64,000 nt of DNA from Ptychodera flava (GCF_041260155.1 NC_091932.1:30750338-30814337); one strand, 5' to 3'; positions 13,801 through 24,447 are shown, numbered from the stretch's first letter. Notes: generated by a model not told the origin, from the letters alone. Numbers and translations are program-made.

Positions 13801-16800
13801 GAGTCAAGTGAAAATTTACTTTTCATTGTGTTATATGATTCCATCTGATTGTCTAATTGAAATTTCCTTTTCATTTCCATTTAAATATTATCATTTCATC
13901 ATCACTTTTTCGCTTTTATTTGCCATTTTCCTGTGTTCTTGAAAGGGATTTTATGTAAATGTCAATTAGTTCATCAAATAGATAATACACATTTTTCGTG
14001 TAGTGTTATTTTATGTTGAGAGGAAACAATGCAAGGACACTCATCATACACAAGTCATACTTCTCTTTATCTGTCTATGTACATTATTTTTACATGAAAT
14101 GAAGCTTTGAAATCTTTCCAACTTTCTTGTTGAGGCCTACTGCTGTTTTAGATATGCTTTTCATACATGAAGGGGGATGTCGGACAGACACATAGAAATC
14201 ATACAGTAGGATAGTTCAAATATTTCAGAAGATGTTGGTTTCTCATCATGATTTCTAGTGTAGACACAACATGAAAAAACTGACGGTCTGTGCTAAATGT
14301 CAAAAGTTAACATCACTTTGGCAGGCACATGTAGTATCGGTGTTATTTCCTGAGAGGGGAGCTTTTCAGCTTGTCGGAGAAGACCCAAATATAGGTGTTT
14401 ATAGGAGTGAAGTTTTGGCATAATAGCATACTTATGCATTGCATCTTTAACTCTGAATGTATTGTCTATCCGGACAGACAAAATCTATAGGCCATGCTTG
14501 GCATGATGCTTTGCGTGACTTTTGATCTGCTGGATAAGTTACTGAATATCTACAATTGTAAGCCATGTAACAGCCCCAAAGTTTATTCATTCATTTATTC
14601 ATTAACAAGTTTACTATACTTGCTCACTACACCTGATCGAGTCAAGATTCACGTTAACCTTTGTATTCGTTGAATTATGATTAATAATACATATGAGCAG
14701 AGGTTCACAGTAAAGAGCCCAAACACCATAGAAAGACTGAGTTATTATAGTTTGTCTCATAATATGTAGTAAAATCAAGGCTCATAATTAAGAGAGTCAG
14801 AAACTAGTAATCACGAGAATTGAAATCTCGTAATTACGAGAATCAAAAACTCGTAATTACGAGAATCAAAAACTCGTAATTACGAGAATCAAAAACTCGT
14901 AATTACGAGAATCAAAAACTCGTAATTACGAGAATCAACAACTCGTAATTACGAGATTTTAAAATTCGTAATAACGAGAATCAAAAACTCGTAATTACGA
15001 GAATCAAAACTCGTAATTACGAGATTTTTTTAATTTTTTTTCTTACAAAAATGGCACGAATACGCTTCCGTAGAACAGTGCTTCCCTTGCTAGCAATAAA
15101 ATGCCAGAATGGATTAGTCAGTCAGACAGACAGACATACAGACAGATAGATACCTATTAGATAGCTGGCCATTAGATAGATGAATGTACAGACATTGGTT
15201 AATAAACATACACAATGTACAGAAGTAACAAGGTAAAAAACAAATGGAAAAATATCACTATGCTAGTCAGTTTGCTTGATCAATACAATAATTACTAGAT
15301 TCAGTGAACAATATTAGAGGGTGATAAATGTATCAAAAATAAGTTCATAATGAAAATAGACTGATGCATAACTTATTTCACGCAAGCATATGTAGAAGTG
15401 TGTACATGCAATAAGTGTACATTTATAACAAAATGACAGAAAAATACATCCAATCAATTTACTAAAAGAACATTTTTTGAGGGATTCTCAGAAGGGGTTG
15501 AGAGACTGTGTGGACCTGATGTCATGTAGGGCTTCATTCCATAGAGCAATATCAGTGTAGGCTATTGCAAATTTACATTTTGTTGTGTTTACAGCAGCAT
15601 ACCCAGTACAGCAATACCTGATGCAGTGTTAAAATGTTCAGCTCCTTTGCATTTGTGTATCAGTGGCTACTCTTATCTAGGTTCAGGGATCACTTTAGGG
15701 CGCGATAACGCGATATTCACGCTCAAAAATCAGAAAAATCGCATTCAGAAAATCAATTGGGCAAAAAAGTCGCGCCGATAATTCAAATGGCGCGTACGTG
15801 ATACATTTACGCGATCTAAATTCATCGGTAATATTTGGCAGGTTTTCAGTACAGAACCACTCATTGTGTCGCCGTAGAGAGCGCTATAATTACGCTAGAA
15901 AAAAGCTGTTGCAGAGTTACCCGTTTCAACAGCGTTTGTGATTGGTTGCCAACAGGAAGTTTTGCGTTCATTGACAAATCATTGGAGTCGATACAGCAAG
16001 TGTTCATTGCTGATGTACAGTGTGTTGTCGTCACTCAAAATGGCGCTTTCGAAGGAATATTCGTGTCCAGTACGAGTGGTAGTGCGAAGAAAAAACGAAA
16101 ATGCACTATTCTGGACTACTGTACTTCCGTTACTCCCGCACTAGAAAGTATGGATTCGATCGCCTCCGATTACAACTACACTCAATGTGACAGTTTTCGG
16201 ACAGGGTAGTGAATTTCGCCCAAAGCCGTTTCATAAATGACGAGCACAACGAAATCTTATTATCATACCTTTCGAAACTTTATTGTGTTTATCCTCAAAC
16301 TGTTAACACCGACAGAAGTGGCATTTAGGGGGTCAAAGTTGCCAAATTTTTGCCCCCATGTTGAGTGCGTGTAATCGGACTGCTACAGTAATCGGACGTC
16401 GTATTTTGAATGTGATAAGGGGCTAAATATTGATATTTTGAAACTTCGAACCCCGATTTTCAATTTCGATGTGTTTAGAAAACTATATGGAAATATTTCG
16501 TGATAATTAGTTTAAACTATATTTCAACGTGTATAGTGCTTAGATATCGGACACGGGCTGTCCCTGTGTGTTGCTTTCGACACCTCGTATCGTACAGTGT
16601 GGCTAACTTCACCAAGTTTGTAGCCCGAAATAGATTCTACTAAAAAAAAAAAAATCCAAAACGGACGGCAGCGTCACCTGACTTAATATGCTGTAGCATG
16701 ACTTGTAAAACGCTATCAAAACGGAGCGAAGTGAGTATAAACGACCAGTCATGTCTGAAAACTGTCTCACTGAGTGTATTGTTATGCAAATTAACCAATA

Positions 16801-19397
16801 TGCAGAAAATCAGGGAAAGTTAGGTCCGGTTCCCACAGACTTTGAAATTCTCCCACTTTTTTTGATTTTATCTCATGCCGTTCTTGAGCCAGGGTAATCC
16901 CTGAGGTTGACCAAATTCTTGAGAACTAAAGTACATATTATAATTTGAGATACAAAAAAACTGCAAAACAGGAATAAAATTCAATTCCAGAGTAGCACTA
17001 AAGTGGAAACGAAAGTGTCAAGAACCCAGGGTGACATTTATTTTAATCATAGAACACAAGGTGCGAATTTTGAACTCGAGATTTTCATTTTTGATTTCCT
17101 CATGTTTCAGAGGACCAGTTTCTGCCACCAAATGAAAACTTGCAGCCGCTCTCCGTGTATCTGAAAGATGTCATTCCAAAGTGGTCAAAGTTAACGTCAT
17201 CAGTCAAACACAAGAAGACTAACTCACCGATTCTTCTGCTAATCAGCAGCTCGGCCAAGAGAGCTGTTGATGTGAACAGACAAGCTGCTGACTTCAAAGG
17301 GAAATGCACCAGTGTCAAGCTGTTTGCAAAACACATGAAGGTAAGCTTGTCCAGAGCTGGAGTCCTGGGGTTTCCTGAAATATGCCGTTATACAGAAAGG
17401 GCAGATTGCATTTTATGTTCACATTGCGTTAGAGGTATGCTTAGTCATTCCAGTGGAACCCTAACTCTGTTTGATTGTGTATTAATAAGATAGAACAATT
17501 AAACAGTTTTGACAAATGAAGAAAATAATTTGCTTCTTTGAGTGTTAGATTTTTGTACATTACTGCAGCATTGCTTGGATTTTAATACCTCGACTCCACA
17601 ACTCAAATACCAACAAAAGAATGTAGAAAAAATGAAATGGATTGTGAGTAAAGATTGTCCGTAAAGATGGTGTATTTTCAGTCTTGCCATCTTGTGTTAA
17701 AGGGACAAGAACTGTAATTTCATAAATATCTATAAAGTGAGTTTAAACATAAAGTTCTTGTCATTAACGCTGCAGACGCTATGCACTGTGTACCATGTTA
17801 CTGTTGACGTATGAAGTCTTGTCCACAAGAAAATTTCGACCTTGTCATAGAATCTCATAAACACACTTATTCAGCCCTCACGCCCATCAAACCACACCTG
17901 AAAAATAATGGTACAGTCTGCAGGGTAGCTCAGGGCACAATACTTGACAAGGTCCAAAAATTTAGTCATCAGCAATAACAGAGTGCTTTACACATATAGG
18001 TTGTGTTGGTGAGTTTATAAAATTAATTTTTACATGATTTCAGGAATAATAAAAGAAAATATGTCACAAACAGAACAAAAATTATGGAAAAACTAGTATC
18101 AATGGAGCTTTAAGAACTAAGTATAAACCTTTTACCATTAAACTTTTGAATTCTAATTGTTTGCAACAGGGTGAGTGAACACATTTACAGAAGGTTCAGC
18201 AAAAGTTTGTCTTTCAATTTCGAAACGTGAACTATCTTCATTTAAGGCAATACCCACCTAAAAACTGAACATTTTGAATGTTTGCATAAACTCTCTTCAA
18301 GGAAATTCAAGCCATTCTCTTTCTCAATCAAGAATAACAATCAGGGGTCACTGTGCAAACTTTGCAATGGAATAAACAAATAACATAAAATGTATTGATT
18401 TTTTTTTTTGAAATTCAAAATGGCTGCTCTACCTTTTGTTAACTCAATGGGTGAAAATTGAATTTTCAAAATTTGAAAAAACCAACACAGTGAAAACTGC
18501 ACTCACTCCACAGGATTCAAAATGAGTATATACATAAGAAGACCTGTAAAAATTGTAAAAATTTGACAGTCTGAAAATCTTGTTTCTTAGGCACATTCTA
18601 TTTTCATGACAGTTAGAGCAAAAAAAAAGAGTCAAGTTCAATGCTGTAGTTGTATAAACTTATACAGTATTACTTCAGCCAGTACGGTATTTCTGACTTC
18701 ATTGATTAAGGTAGTACACGCCTCAAAAGTGAAAGATTAAACTTTTGCTCAAACTTTCCTCAATGAAACTTTCAACCATTCTCATACCGAAGCAAGAGTA
18801 CAAATCGAGGATCACCGTGCAAATTTAGTCGTAGAGAGACAAATTATCTAAGATTTCACGATATTTGAAATTCAAAATGGCCGCTGTCCCTGTGTTAACT
18901 CTATGGAGAAAAATAAACATTTTCCATTTTCGAAAAAACTAAGACTGTGAAAAATTTTCTGATGTCAGCAGCTTTAAAATGAACCCCCACAAGTGGTAGA
19001 TCAGAAAATAATTGATAAAATTTGAAAGCCCAACCTGTCCCCGAGGCACGTTCCACCTTAAACACAAATATAAGTAAATAACAAAATCATGTGCATTTCT
19101 AGCAATCGCTGATAGTGTTGTCTTTTTTGATTACAGCTTGAAGAACAGGAGGAATATCTCAACAAACACAAAGTACACTTTGGCGTGGGCACACCATTTA
19201 GAATGATCTCGCTGCTGGAAAGCAAAGCCCTCAACTTACGATATCTAAAATACATCATTTTAGACTGGAACTGGAGAGATGTGAAAAGCAAGAGACTCAT
19301 AGACAATGTTGATGTTAAAAAAATACTTGTACAACTTCTCTCACAACATTTAATTCCGCAGATAAAGACGGGTAAAACCAAGCTGGGTTTGTTTTGA
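4893..19397 (+). CDS. CMSS1: CMSS1, small ribosomal subunit biogenesis protein (5 coding exons)
   Basis: Coding exons: 4893-4983, 7505-7629, 8594-8720, 17111-17340 and 19137-19397. All junctions are GT-AG and the phases agree; the product is 277 residues, close to the 279 of human CMSS1. The start was chosen because the protein opens MADDLGDEWW, identical to the vertebrate N-terminus as I remember it; an in-frame ATG lies upstream at 4806. An acidic N-terminus is followed by a Lys/Arg-rich stretch in exon 2 (KKIKKQKKRK, KKKRRRR) that looks nucleolar. Exons 4-5 form the Cms1 domain, a degenerate DEAD-box-like fold: VGTPFR stands at the TPGR motif and ILDWNWRD where a helicase would have DEAD, so helicase activity is not expected. 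The protein ends KLGLF, as in vertebrates. Yeast Cms1 is linked to the small-subunit processome. Introns 1, 3 and 4 are filled with mobile elements; no break is seen in the exons. Confidence 0.93.
5150..5250. mobile_element. MITE family C, 101-bp hairpin element with 9-bp target duplication
   Basis: The inverted arms share TTGCCTGGGTATTTGGG and the outer AGCTGCAGTGC. It is flanked on both sides by TTTGGCTCT (5141-5149 and 5251-5259), a perfect 9-bp duplication. A relative lies at 49868-49972. It sits in CMSS1 intron 1 and codes for nothing. Confidence 0.8.
6453..7188. mobile_element. foldback element, 736 bp with two arms of about 350 bp
   Basis: The left arm (about 6453-6810) returns in reverse complement as the right arm (about 6830-7188). 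Matching blocks include GTCCGTCCCCAGGGGT against ACCCCTGGGGACAGAC at the ends, GTCTTGGTCTCA against TGAGACCAAGAC, and ATGCGCCAAAGC against GCTTTGGCGCAT. The arms have diverged by a moderate number of substitutions and small indels. No transposase is present and no clear target duplication was found. It lies in CMSS1 intron 1. Confidence 0.8.
7832..7924. mobile_element. worn copy of MITE family F (AACCCTTTCA-type ends)
   Basis: The segment resembles the 93-bp element at 37803-37895: TGCAAACAGGT, then AACAATGG, CCAAACCATGG and AAGGGTTAA in the same order. The left end is degraded. CMSS1 intron 2. Confidence 0.4.
8010..8358 (+). mobile_element. MITE family A copy
   Basis: It starts AAGGTAGTATGCACCTTG and ends CAAGGCACATTCTACC, giving imperfect terminal inverted repeats of about 16 bp. 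Internal family blocks seen are CAGGGGTCACTGT, AATTCAAAATGGCC and CCCCCACAAGTGGTAGATC. It lies in CMSS1 intron 2 and codes for nothing. Confidence 0.8.
8875..9075 (+). repeat. palindromic satellite block 1 (CTCGTAATTACGAG)
   Basis: Nine perfect copies of the 14-bp palindrome CTCGTAATTACGAG are separated by 8-9 bp spacers, mostly TTTTTGATT, giving a period near 23 bp. It is the outer array of the left arm of the 8826-15072 element. Confidence 0.95.
10172..11220 (+). repeat. palindromic satellite block 2 (CTCGTAATTACGAG, about 41 perfect units)
   Basis: A hand count gives about 41 perfect palindromes plus several one-base variants, with spacers such as TTTTTGATT, TTTTTAATT and TTTTTAAAT. The period is 21-23 bp. 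It is the inner array of the left arm. Confidence 0.95.
12151..12383. mobile_element. MITE family B copy (CTGCGTACAGGTCTGTG ends), hAT-like 8-bp target
   Basis: The inverted ends read TGCGTACAGGTCTGTGTA and, in complement, CCTGTACGCA, followed inward by TTCCCGGCGTTATA on both sides. GCATATGC flanks both ends (12143-12150 and 12384-12391). A shorter relative with its own 8-bp duplication is at 44239-44336. The element sits in the unique centre of the 8826-15072 element, so it inserted later. Confidence 0.8.
13000..13580 (-). repeat. palindromic satellite block 3, inverted orientation
   Basis: About 17 perfect CTCGTAATTACGAG units plus many variants. Spacers read AATCAAAAA, the complement of the TTTTTGATT of blocks 1 and 2. 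It is the inner array of the right arm. Confidence 0.95.
14826..15023 (-). repeat. palindromic satellite block 4, inverted orientation
   Basis: Eight perfect units with AATCAAAAA-type spacers, the mirror of block 1. It ends next to the right terminal repeat of the 8826-15072 element. Confidence 0.95.
15684..16903. mobile_element. hAT-like element, 1.2 kb, 5-bp target duplication
   Basis: The ends are CAGGGATCAC and, in complement, GTAATCCCTG, a short imperfect inverted pair of the CAGGG type usual for hAT. AGGTT flanks both sides (15679-15683 and 16904-16908); 5-bp duplications fit the hAT5 group. An open frame at 15835-16209 encodes a Lys/Arg cluster followed by CTILDYCTS, reminiscent of the N-terminus of hAT transposases. 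No catalytic domain is present, so this is probably an internally deleted copy. CMSS1 intron 3. Confidence 0.55.
17697..18112. mobile_element. possible TTAA-bounded MITE
   Basis: It begins TTAAAGGGACAAGAACTG and ends GGAGCTTTAA, so TTAA stands at both edges. The inner ends match only weakly. The right end resembles that of the element at 19614-19964. CMSS1 intron 4. Confidence 0.3.
18244..18603 (+). mobile_element. MITE family A copy, diverged
   Basis: The family order is kept: AAGGCAATACCCACCT end, AATCAGGGGTCACTGTGC, AAATTCAAAATGGC, then GGCACATTCTA. It is more diverged than the neighbour at 18708. CMSS1 intron 4. Confidence 0.65.
18708..19060 (+). mobile_element. MITE family A copy
   Basis: It starts AAGGTAGTACACGCCTC and ends GAGGCACGTTCCACCTTA, with CAAAATGGCCGCTGTCCC and CCCCCACAAGTGGTAGATC inside. 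It ends about 75 bases before the acceptor of CMSS1 exon 5. Confidence 0.8.
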
Positions 19398-19420
19398 ATA
19401 AAAAGGGAATATTGAATAAA
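19397..19420 (+). promoter_or_regulatory. CMSS1 polyadenylation signals
   Basis: Two AATAAA hexamers follow the CMSS1 stop: 19397-19402, overlapping the TGA, and 19415-19420. The 3' UTR would be very short. Confidence 0.6.
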
Positions 19421-19613
19421 TCTGTGCATGACTTTTTTCATGAGTTTGTTCACAGAAAAATACTGGTGTGCAGTAGTGTGAATATGAAAGACTGCTGGTA
19501 GTGACAGATACTGATGACATGTGCTAGACATATGCAAAGGTCAACAAACTGTTTAATCACAAGTCGCTTGTCATTATCATATACACGTTCCAGGGTCTGC
19601 TGACAGCCTTTTG

Positions 19614-19964
19614 TTAAAGCCCTATGTATTAGCTATATGTTTTTTTTTGCGCTTTGCTTACCAAAACATATGATTCACTCTATGGAGATGTTTTAAACTC
19701 CCGTTATTTAGCCATGTTGTCTTTGAGTGTGTCACTACGTATATCCTCAGAGATGGATTCAGTCAATTTTTTAGAGCTTTTGTGTACTCTGCCATGGCAA
19801 TTGTATATGACTTGCAAGTCAAAACTTATTTAATTGTTAAAATCTAACCTGTGCATTCACCGCCAATTTTTTGAAAAGCGTTCTGTGGTCACACTTCAAC
19901 AAGCATTGTGATGTCAAACCTGTTATCGCAAAATATACAAAAGATACAGCTAATGGAGCTTTAA
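19614..19964. mobile_element. TTAA-bounded MITE (TTAAAGC ends)
   Basis: It starts TTAAAGCCCTATGTATTAG and ends, in complement, TTAAAGCTCCATTAGCTG, so the ends are imperfect inverted repeats carrying TTAA, the target used by piggyBac and Kolobok movers. A related end occurs at about 49142. Nothing is encoded. Confidence 0.5.
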
Positions 19965-21297
19965 TGTCAAATTGGAGCATGTTTCTGTCATGTGAGGCCT
20001 GCCAACCTATTGGCTTGTAGTGTTGTTATTTGCTAGTCAATTTCAAGGGTCCGCCAGGCCTATCAGAACCAAAGAATGAATTAAATCATACTTGGGTGGT
20101 TTTTTCATGACTTTGATAAAGGCAGAAAGGTGCAATACATTTGCAAAAATTGTGAAATATGACCAGGAATTTCAAAAAACAACCTCGACTTGTGATAAGC
20201 TCACAGTTCAGCTAGTAATGCTGAAGTGTCATGATTTCTCGGAGCAATGTAATAGTGAAATGCCATGGTAACGCTGACATTTCATTTGTGTATTCATTGA
20301 ACTTCTATCCTGCTTATCGTACATATCTGGTTCATATGTAAACCAGTACTTTTATCCCCAAGTACCGTATATATAATCAGAAGCAGCCAACCAACCTATT
20401 TAAAGAAATTGTAACCAAAGGTGTTTTTATGTGTAAATATAGCATTTAAAAGAATTTTGGGCAAAATTAAATTTTGGACGGGAAACAAAAGTTGTTCGCA
20501 ACTACCCTCCCATCACGGTTTGAAAGGCTTCCCCTCCCACCCACACAAATTTTCCCCTCTTCCCTCCCGAAACTAAACTCTGCAGTGCCCTTGTCTCAAG
20601 CATAAGAGATCCAAAGTAAATTCCCCTCTGTCCTGTCATCAACACATGATTTGTCCTCCCCTCTAGGATAAAAATAAAAAAAATCGCCCCCCCCCCCCCC
20701 AATTGACAGAAAAGCAATGCCCTCTTCCCTGCTCACTGATAAAATACAATATATGCCCTCCCGCCACCGAACCACTTGTCAACACCGTCTTACACAAACA
20801 GTTTCATAGACGGCCCCCCTGGATAATGTCCTAAACAGGTTCATAATTTCATAGTCTCATCAAACACCGACGCAAAATTGGAGTGACCTAATTTGCACAG
20901 AGCCTCAACTATTTACGACCAGCGTTTTCACCTTTCAACCCGGCAGGTTGTGCACTTCTGTGTATTTATGTATCAATATTATCTCTGGCCACTGGTACTG
21001 GCGTCGTCATTAGTGTCACTGAAATGATACAAAGGTGTCAGGTAGTAATGATTTTGGAGATATCTCGCGGATTTCGATCACAGCAAACGCCAGTTGTCAA
21101 CAGGGCACTGTTGTACGATTTGGTTTGATTGACCCGGAGAAGATCCCTGCCTTGTTTGTATGGTCACAGAAAATCTGTAAGTGATTTTCTTTTTCGTTTC
21201 ATGATGCTCAACGTGAAATAATCTTTCTCAGTGATCATGAGTGTACTTATTCATGCTTATACAATACAAGCATTTCATAGGTCATCCTAGCTGTGGG
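19965..21297. other. intergenic, no gene recognised
   Basis: Between CMSS1 and the nested repeat block no exon was recognised. A pyrimidine-rich tract (about 20505-20780, with a run of Cs near 20687-20700) gives a glycine-rich frame on the - strand, which I take as an artefact. Confidence 0.5.
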
Positions 21298-21365
21298 TCC
21301 ATAGCTGTAGTGTTTTCGGACGGGATTTCTGCCTTTTACGGGATGGTTTTGACTTTTACGTTTTT

Positions 21366-23737
21366 AGCTCCCATAGCCATATGTATATATGGCAATGGAA
21401 GCTATTCTTATAGGCTAGGAAAATGTCTGTATGTATGTCTGTACGTCTGTCCGTCAACATCAAAAACTCCCAAAACCGCTGTACATTTCATCTTGATATT
21501 TGGTGTGTACATGGATGATGGGCTGTAGATGAGATTTTGTTCAAATGAAGTTGTCATTGCCAAAAATTAGCATGTAAGTACTTTGGGCTGACATGAAATG
21601 ATTGTGCGCATCTTGGGTCAGTATCTTGGACTTGCTATTTTTCATGAATTTTTTTGTAATTTTCTCCCATTTTTGGTCAAAAAATCTCCTGCTCTGAAAC
21701 CACAAGTCCAATTGATTTGAAACTTGGTATGGAAGTGCATAGGAGTGACCTTTCCCAAATTTGGGCAAATCGTGGTGAAATTTGCATATTTTTAGTTTAC
21801 ACGTCCATAGACTCCGATGTATAAGGCAGATCTCCATAGACTCCCATGTACCGGTATAAGGCCACGAAAAATAAAAATTTAGTTTCTCATCGTATTCATA
21901 TTGCAAAAAGGATGCAGTGACACAATTTTTAGTCCCCACGGATGAAGTGCAGTGAGCTTATAGATTGGGTCATGTCCGTCTGTTCGTCCATCCGTGAGTC
22001 CATCCGTTCACGCAGATATCTCGGATATTTTGACAAAATGTCATGTGACCTTGATGACCTTTGATCTCAAATATACATATTTGTCCATAACTCAGTAACC
22101 ACAAGTGCTACCGCCCTTCATATATGGTATGATGGGACAGCTTATGACGCCACATATTGTACCTCATTAATTATGCACATATCTAATTTTGAGCGAGCCA
22201 ATAGAGCTAGAGGTCTGATTTTTGGTATATAGGGATAACTTAGCAAAACAATTTTTTTGACAAAATTTCACGTGACCTCGGTGACCTTTGACCTCAAATA
22301 TACATATTTGTCCATAACTCAGTAACCACAAGTGCTACAGCCTTCATGTATGGTATGATGGGACACCTTATGACGCCACATATTGTACCTCATTAATTAT
22401 GCGCATATCTAATTTTGAGCGAGCCAATAGAGCTAGAGGTCTGATTTTTGGTATATAGGGATAACTTAGCAATACAATTTTTTGACAAAATGCCACGTGA
22501 CCTCAATGACCTTTGACCTCAAATATACATATTTGTCCATAACTCAGTAACCACAAGTGCTACACCCTTCATGTATGGTATGATGGGACAGCTTATGACG
22601 CCACATATTGTACCTCATTAATTATGCACATATCTAATTTTGAGCGAGCCAATAGAGCTAGAGGTCTGATTTTTGGTATATAGGGATAACTTAGCAATAC
22701 AATTTTTTTGACCAAATGTCACGTGACCTCGGTGACCTTTGACCTCAAATATACATATTTGTCCATAACTCAGTAACCACGAGTGCTTCACCCTTCATGT
22801 TTGGTATGATTGGACACCTTATGACGCCACATACTGTACCTCAATAATTATGCGCATATCTCATTCTGAGCGAGCCAATAGAGCTGGATGTCTGATTTTT
22901 GGTACATAGGGATAACTATAGGAGAGAAATTTTTTGACCAAATGTCATGTGACCTCAATGACCTTTTACCTAAAATATATGTTTATGTCAATAAATAAGT
23001 AACCACAAGTGCTATGTCCTTTGTATTTAGTAGGATGGGAGACCTTATGACAACTTTACCTCATTAATTATGTACACATCTAATTCTGGGCAAGCGAATA
23101 GAGCTAGAGATCTGATTTTTTGGCATATAGGGATAAATTAGCAATATAATTTTTTTTCAAAATGTCATGTGACCTCGATGACGTTTGACGTTGATTATAC
23201 ATATATATGCATATTTCAGTAACCACAAGTTCTATACCCTCCAATTTTGATAGGATATTAGACCTTAAGATGTCACATCTTGTACCTATTTATTATGCGC
23301 ATATGTATTTCTTGGCTGGCCAATACTGCTAGAGGTCTGATCTTTTTTCCCGATTTAGAACCATAACTTAGACATGCCTCATGTGTTTCAAATTGGGAAC
23401 AACGACATAGACCTATGTGCCCATAGATCTCAACATATACACTCCAGTGATACTTCTTAATGACCACATTTTCCCTGCCCCATCAGACTAATACTCCTAT
23501 TACAAGTGGGGACTATGTCATTGTAAATGACTTGTTGAGTTAATGGTTGTATCACAGTATTCGATATATCTAATTCTGTATTTTTTCTATTTTATATTCT
23601 GAATAATTACATTAAACATATTTCACTGTCTCCAGTACATTTCATTTAAGTATTCTCACTTCATGCACTTTATCCCTTTCACACATGTTCAAATATCTGA
23701 CCAGAGAACAAACACTAAATAGTCCAGGATGGGAGCT
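21366..23737 (+). mobile_element. mosaic element copy 1 (AGCTCCCAT ends, AGTCCCCAC module, 225-bp units)
   Basis: Bounded by AGCTCCCAT at 21366 and ATGGGAGCT ending at 23737. A leader with TGTCTGTATG/GTCTGTCCGTC repeats and a CCATAGACTCCCATG block precedes a second inverted-end module, AGTCCCCAC (21931) to GTGGGGACT (ending 23514), which carries six tandem units of about 225 bp. The same modules are arranged differently at 41194-44683. No protein was recognised, so the class is unknown; ends rich in short hairpins and CCGT repeats mark the family. Confidence 0.65.
22030..23380 (+). repeat. 225-bp tandem units x6 with TGACCT half-site triplets
   Basis: Units begin near 22030, 22258, 22485, 22708, 22931 and 23155, each opening TTTGACAAAATGTCA and passing through GTCCATAACTCAGTAACC and CCTCATTAATTATGC. 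Early units are close to identical and the last two are diverged. Three units carry an intact set of three TGACCT motifs spaced 3 and 1 bases apart (22273-22294, 22498-22519, 22724-22745). Confidence 0.9.
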
Positions 23738-24072
23738 ACAGTGCCATTGACGCTATTTTTAACCTAAACGTTTTACGTTTTCAACGTAAAAGTCAAAACA
23801 AGCCCGTAAAAGGCAGAAATCCAGTCCGAAAACACCACAGCTATGGACCCACAGCTAAAAGGTCAGTCTGGTCAGCTTGTTTACAAAGTATCATTTAGCA
23901 TTTTATACGAACAACCCTAAGTATCTCAAAAGCTGTGTCAGTGTTATATCGACTCGGAATCGGTAAATTTCTGAGAAAAACCCCGTAGATATAAACAGTA
24001 TCACGAAATAGCCGAAACACGATAGAAGACGATTTTGCCTGTCCGTACTCTATCAACATATTCCTTCCGTAC

Positions 24073-24146
<74 letters not shown>
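24073..24146 (+). repeat. (CT)n microsatellite
   Basis: An almost pure CT run of more than 70 bases, ending CTCGCTCGCTCGC, about 300 bases upstream of the ENPP6-like start codon. Confidence 0.95.
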
Positions 24147-24150
<4 letters not shown>

Positions 24151-24447
24151 CGCTCGCAAACCACCTCCCTTATCAATAGCATAAACGGGAATGGTGAAAA
24201 GGTATAGGATTACGGCGCATGTTATGGAAATTTTGTCATGGTTTGCGTACGCCCTAACTTAATAATTTCAACGTCTGAGATAAAAAAGAATGCTTGTATA
24301 TTAAATTGAACGCCTCATACCAACGTTTCTTCTAAGAAGGAGATAAAACAATACTATACTGGGTTCGACTTACAGTTTGACAAAATTTATACCAAAGTCC
24401 ACCAAGATACACACCTTTCTGTCTGTTTTGAAAGATATTCTTAGAAG

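Larger units (their letters stand above)
8826..15072. mobile_element. 6.2-kb long-inverted-repeat (foldback) element with palindromic satellite arms
   Basis: The ends are mirror images: ACGGAAGCGTATTCGTGCCA near 8827-8846 and its complement at about 15052-15071. TA stands on both sides (8826-8827 and 15071-15072), fitting a TA target. Beyond the first 40 bases the arms stay inverted copies for about 2 kb: the palindromic arrays at 8875-9075 and 10172-11220 face those at 14826-15023 and 13000-13580, and the sequence between arrays also matches in reverse (for example CTACAATTGTAGATATTCAG near 9304 against its complement near 14547). The centre (about 11280-12990) is not repeated and contains a family B MITE. 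No transposase was recognised, so it looks non-autonomous. The class is uncertain; TA ends suggest a Tc1/mariner-like mover. It lies in CMSS1 intron 3. Confidence 0.75.
21298..23857. mobile_element. outer inverted-repeat element holding a nested mosaic element
   Basis: The left end TAGCTGTGGGTCCATAGCTG recurs in complement at the right end (to 23857). The match continues inward for about 75 bases through TTTTCGGAC, TTTCTGCCTTTTACGGG and TTTTGACTTTTACG. Almost all the interior (21366-23737) is another element, so the original was probably a MITE of 150-200 bp. Confidence 0.7.

Noticed and set aside
20502-20717. Glycine-rich frame on the - strand
   Set aside because: It comes from a C-rich tract with no splice or motif support.
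23895-24182. Frame with a long Arg-Glu repeat on the - strand
   Set aside because: It is a translation of the CT microsatellite with no other domain.
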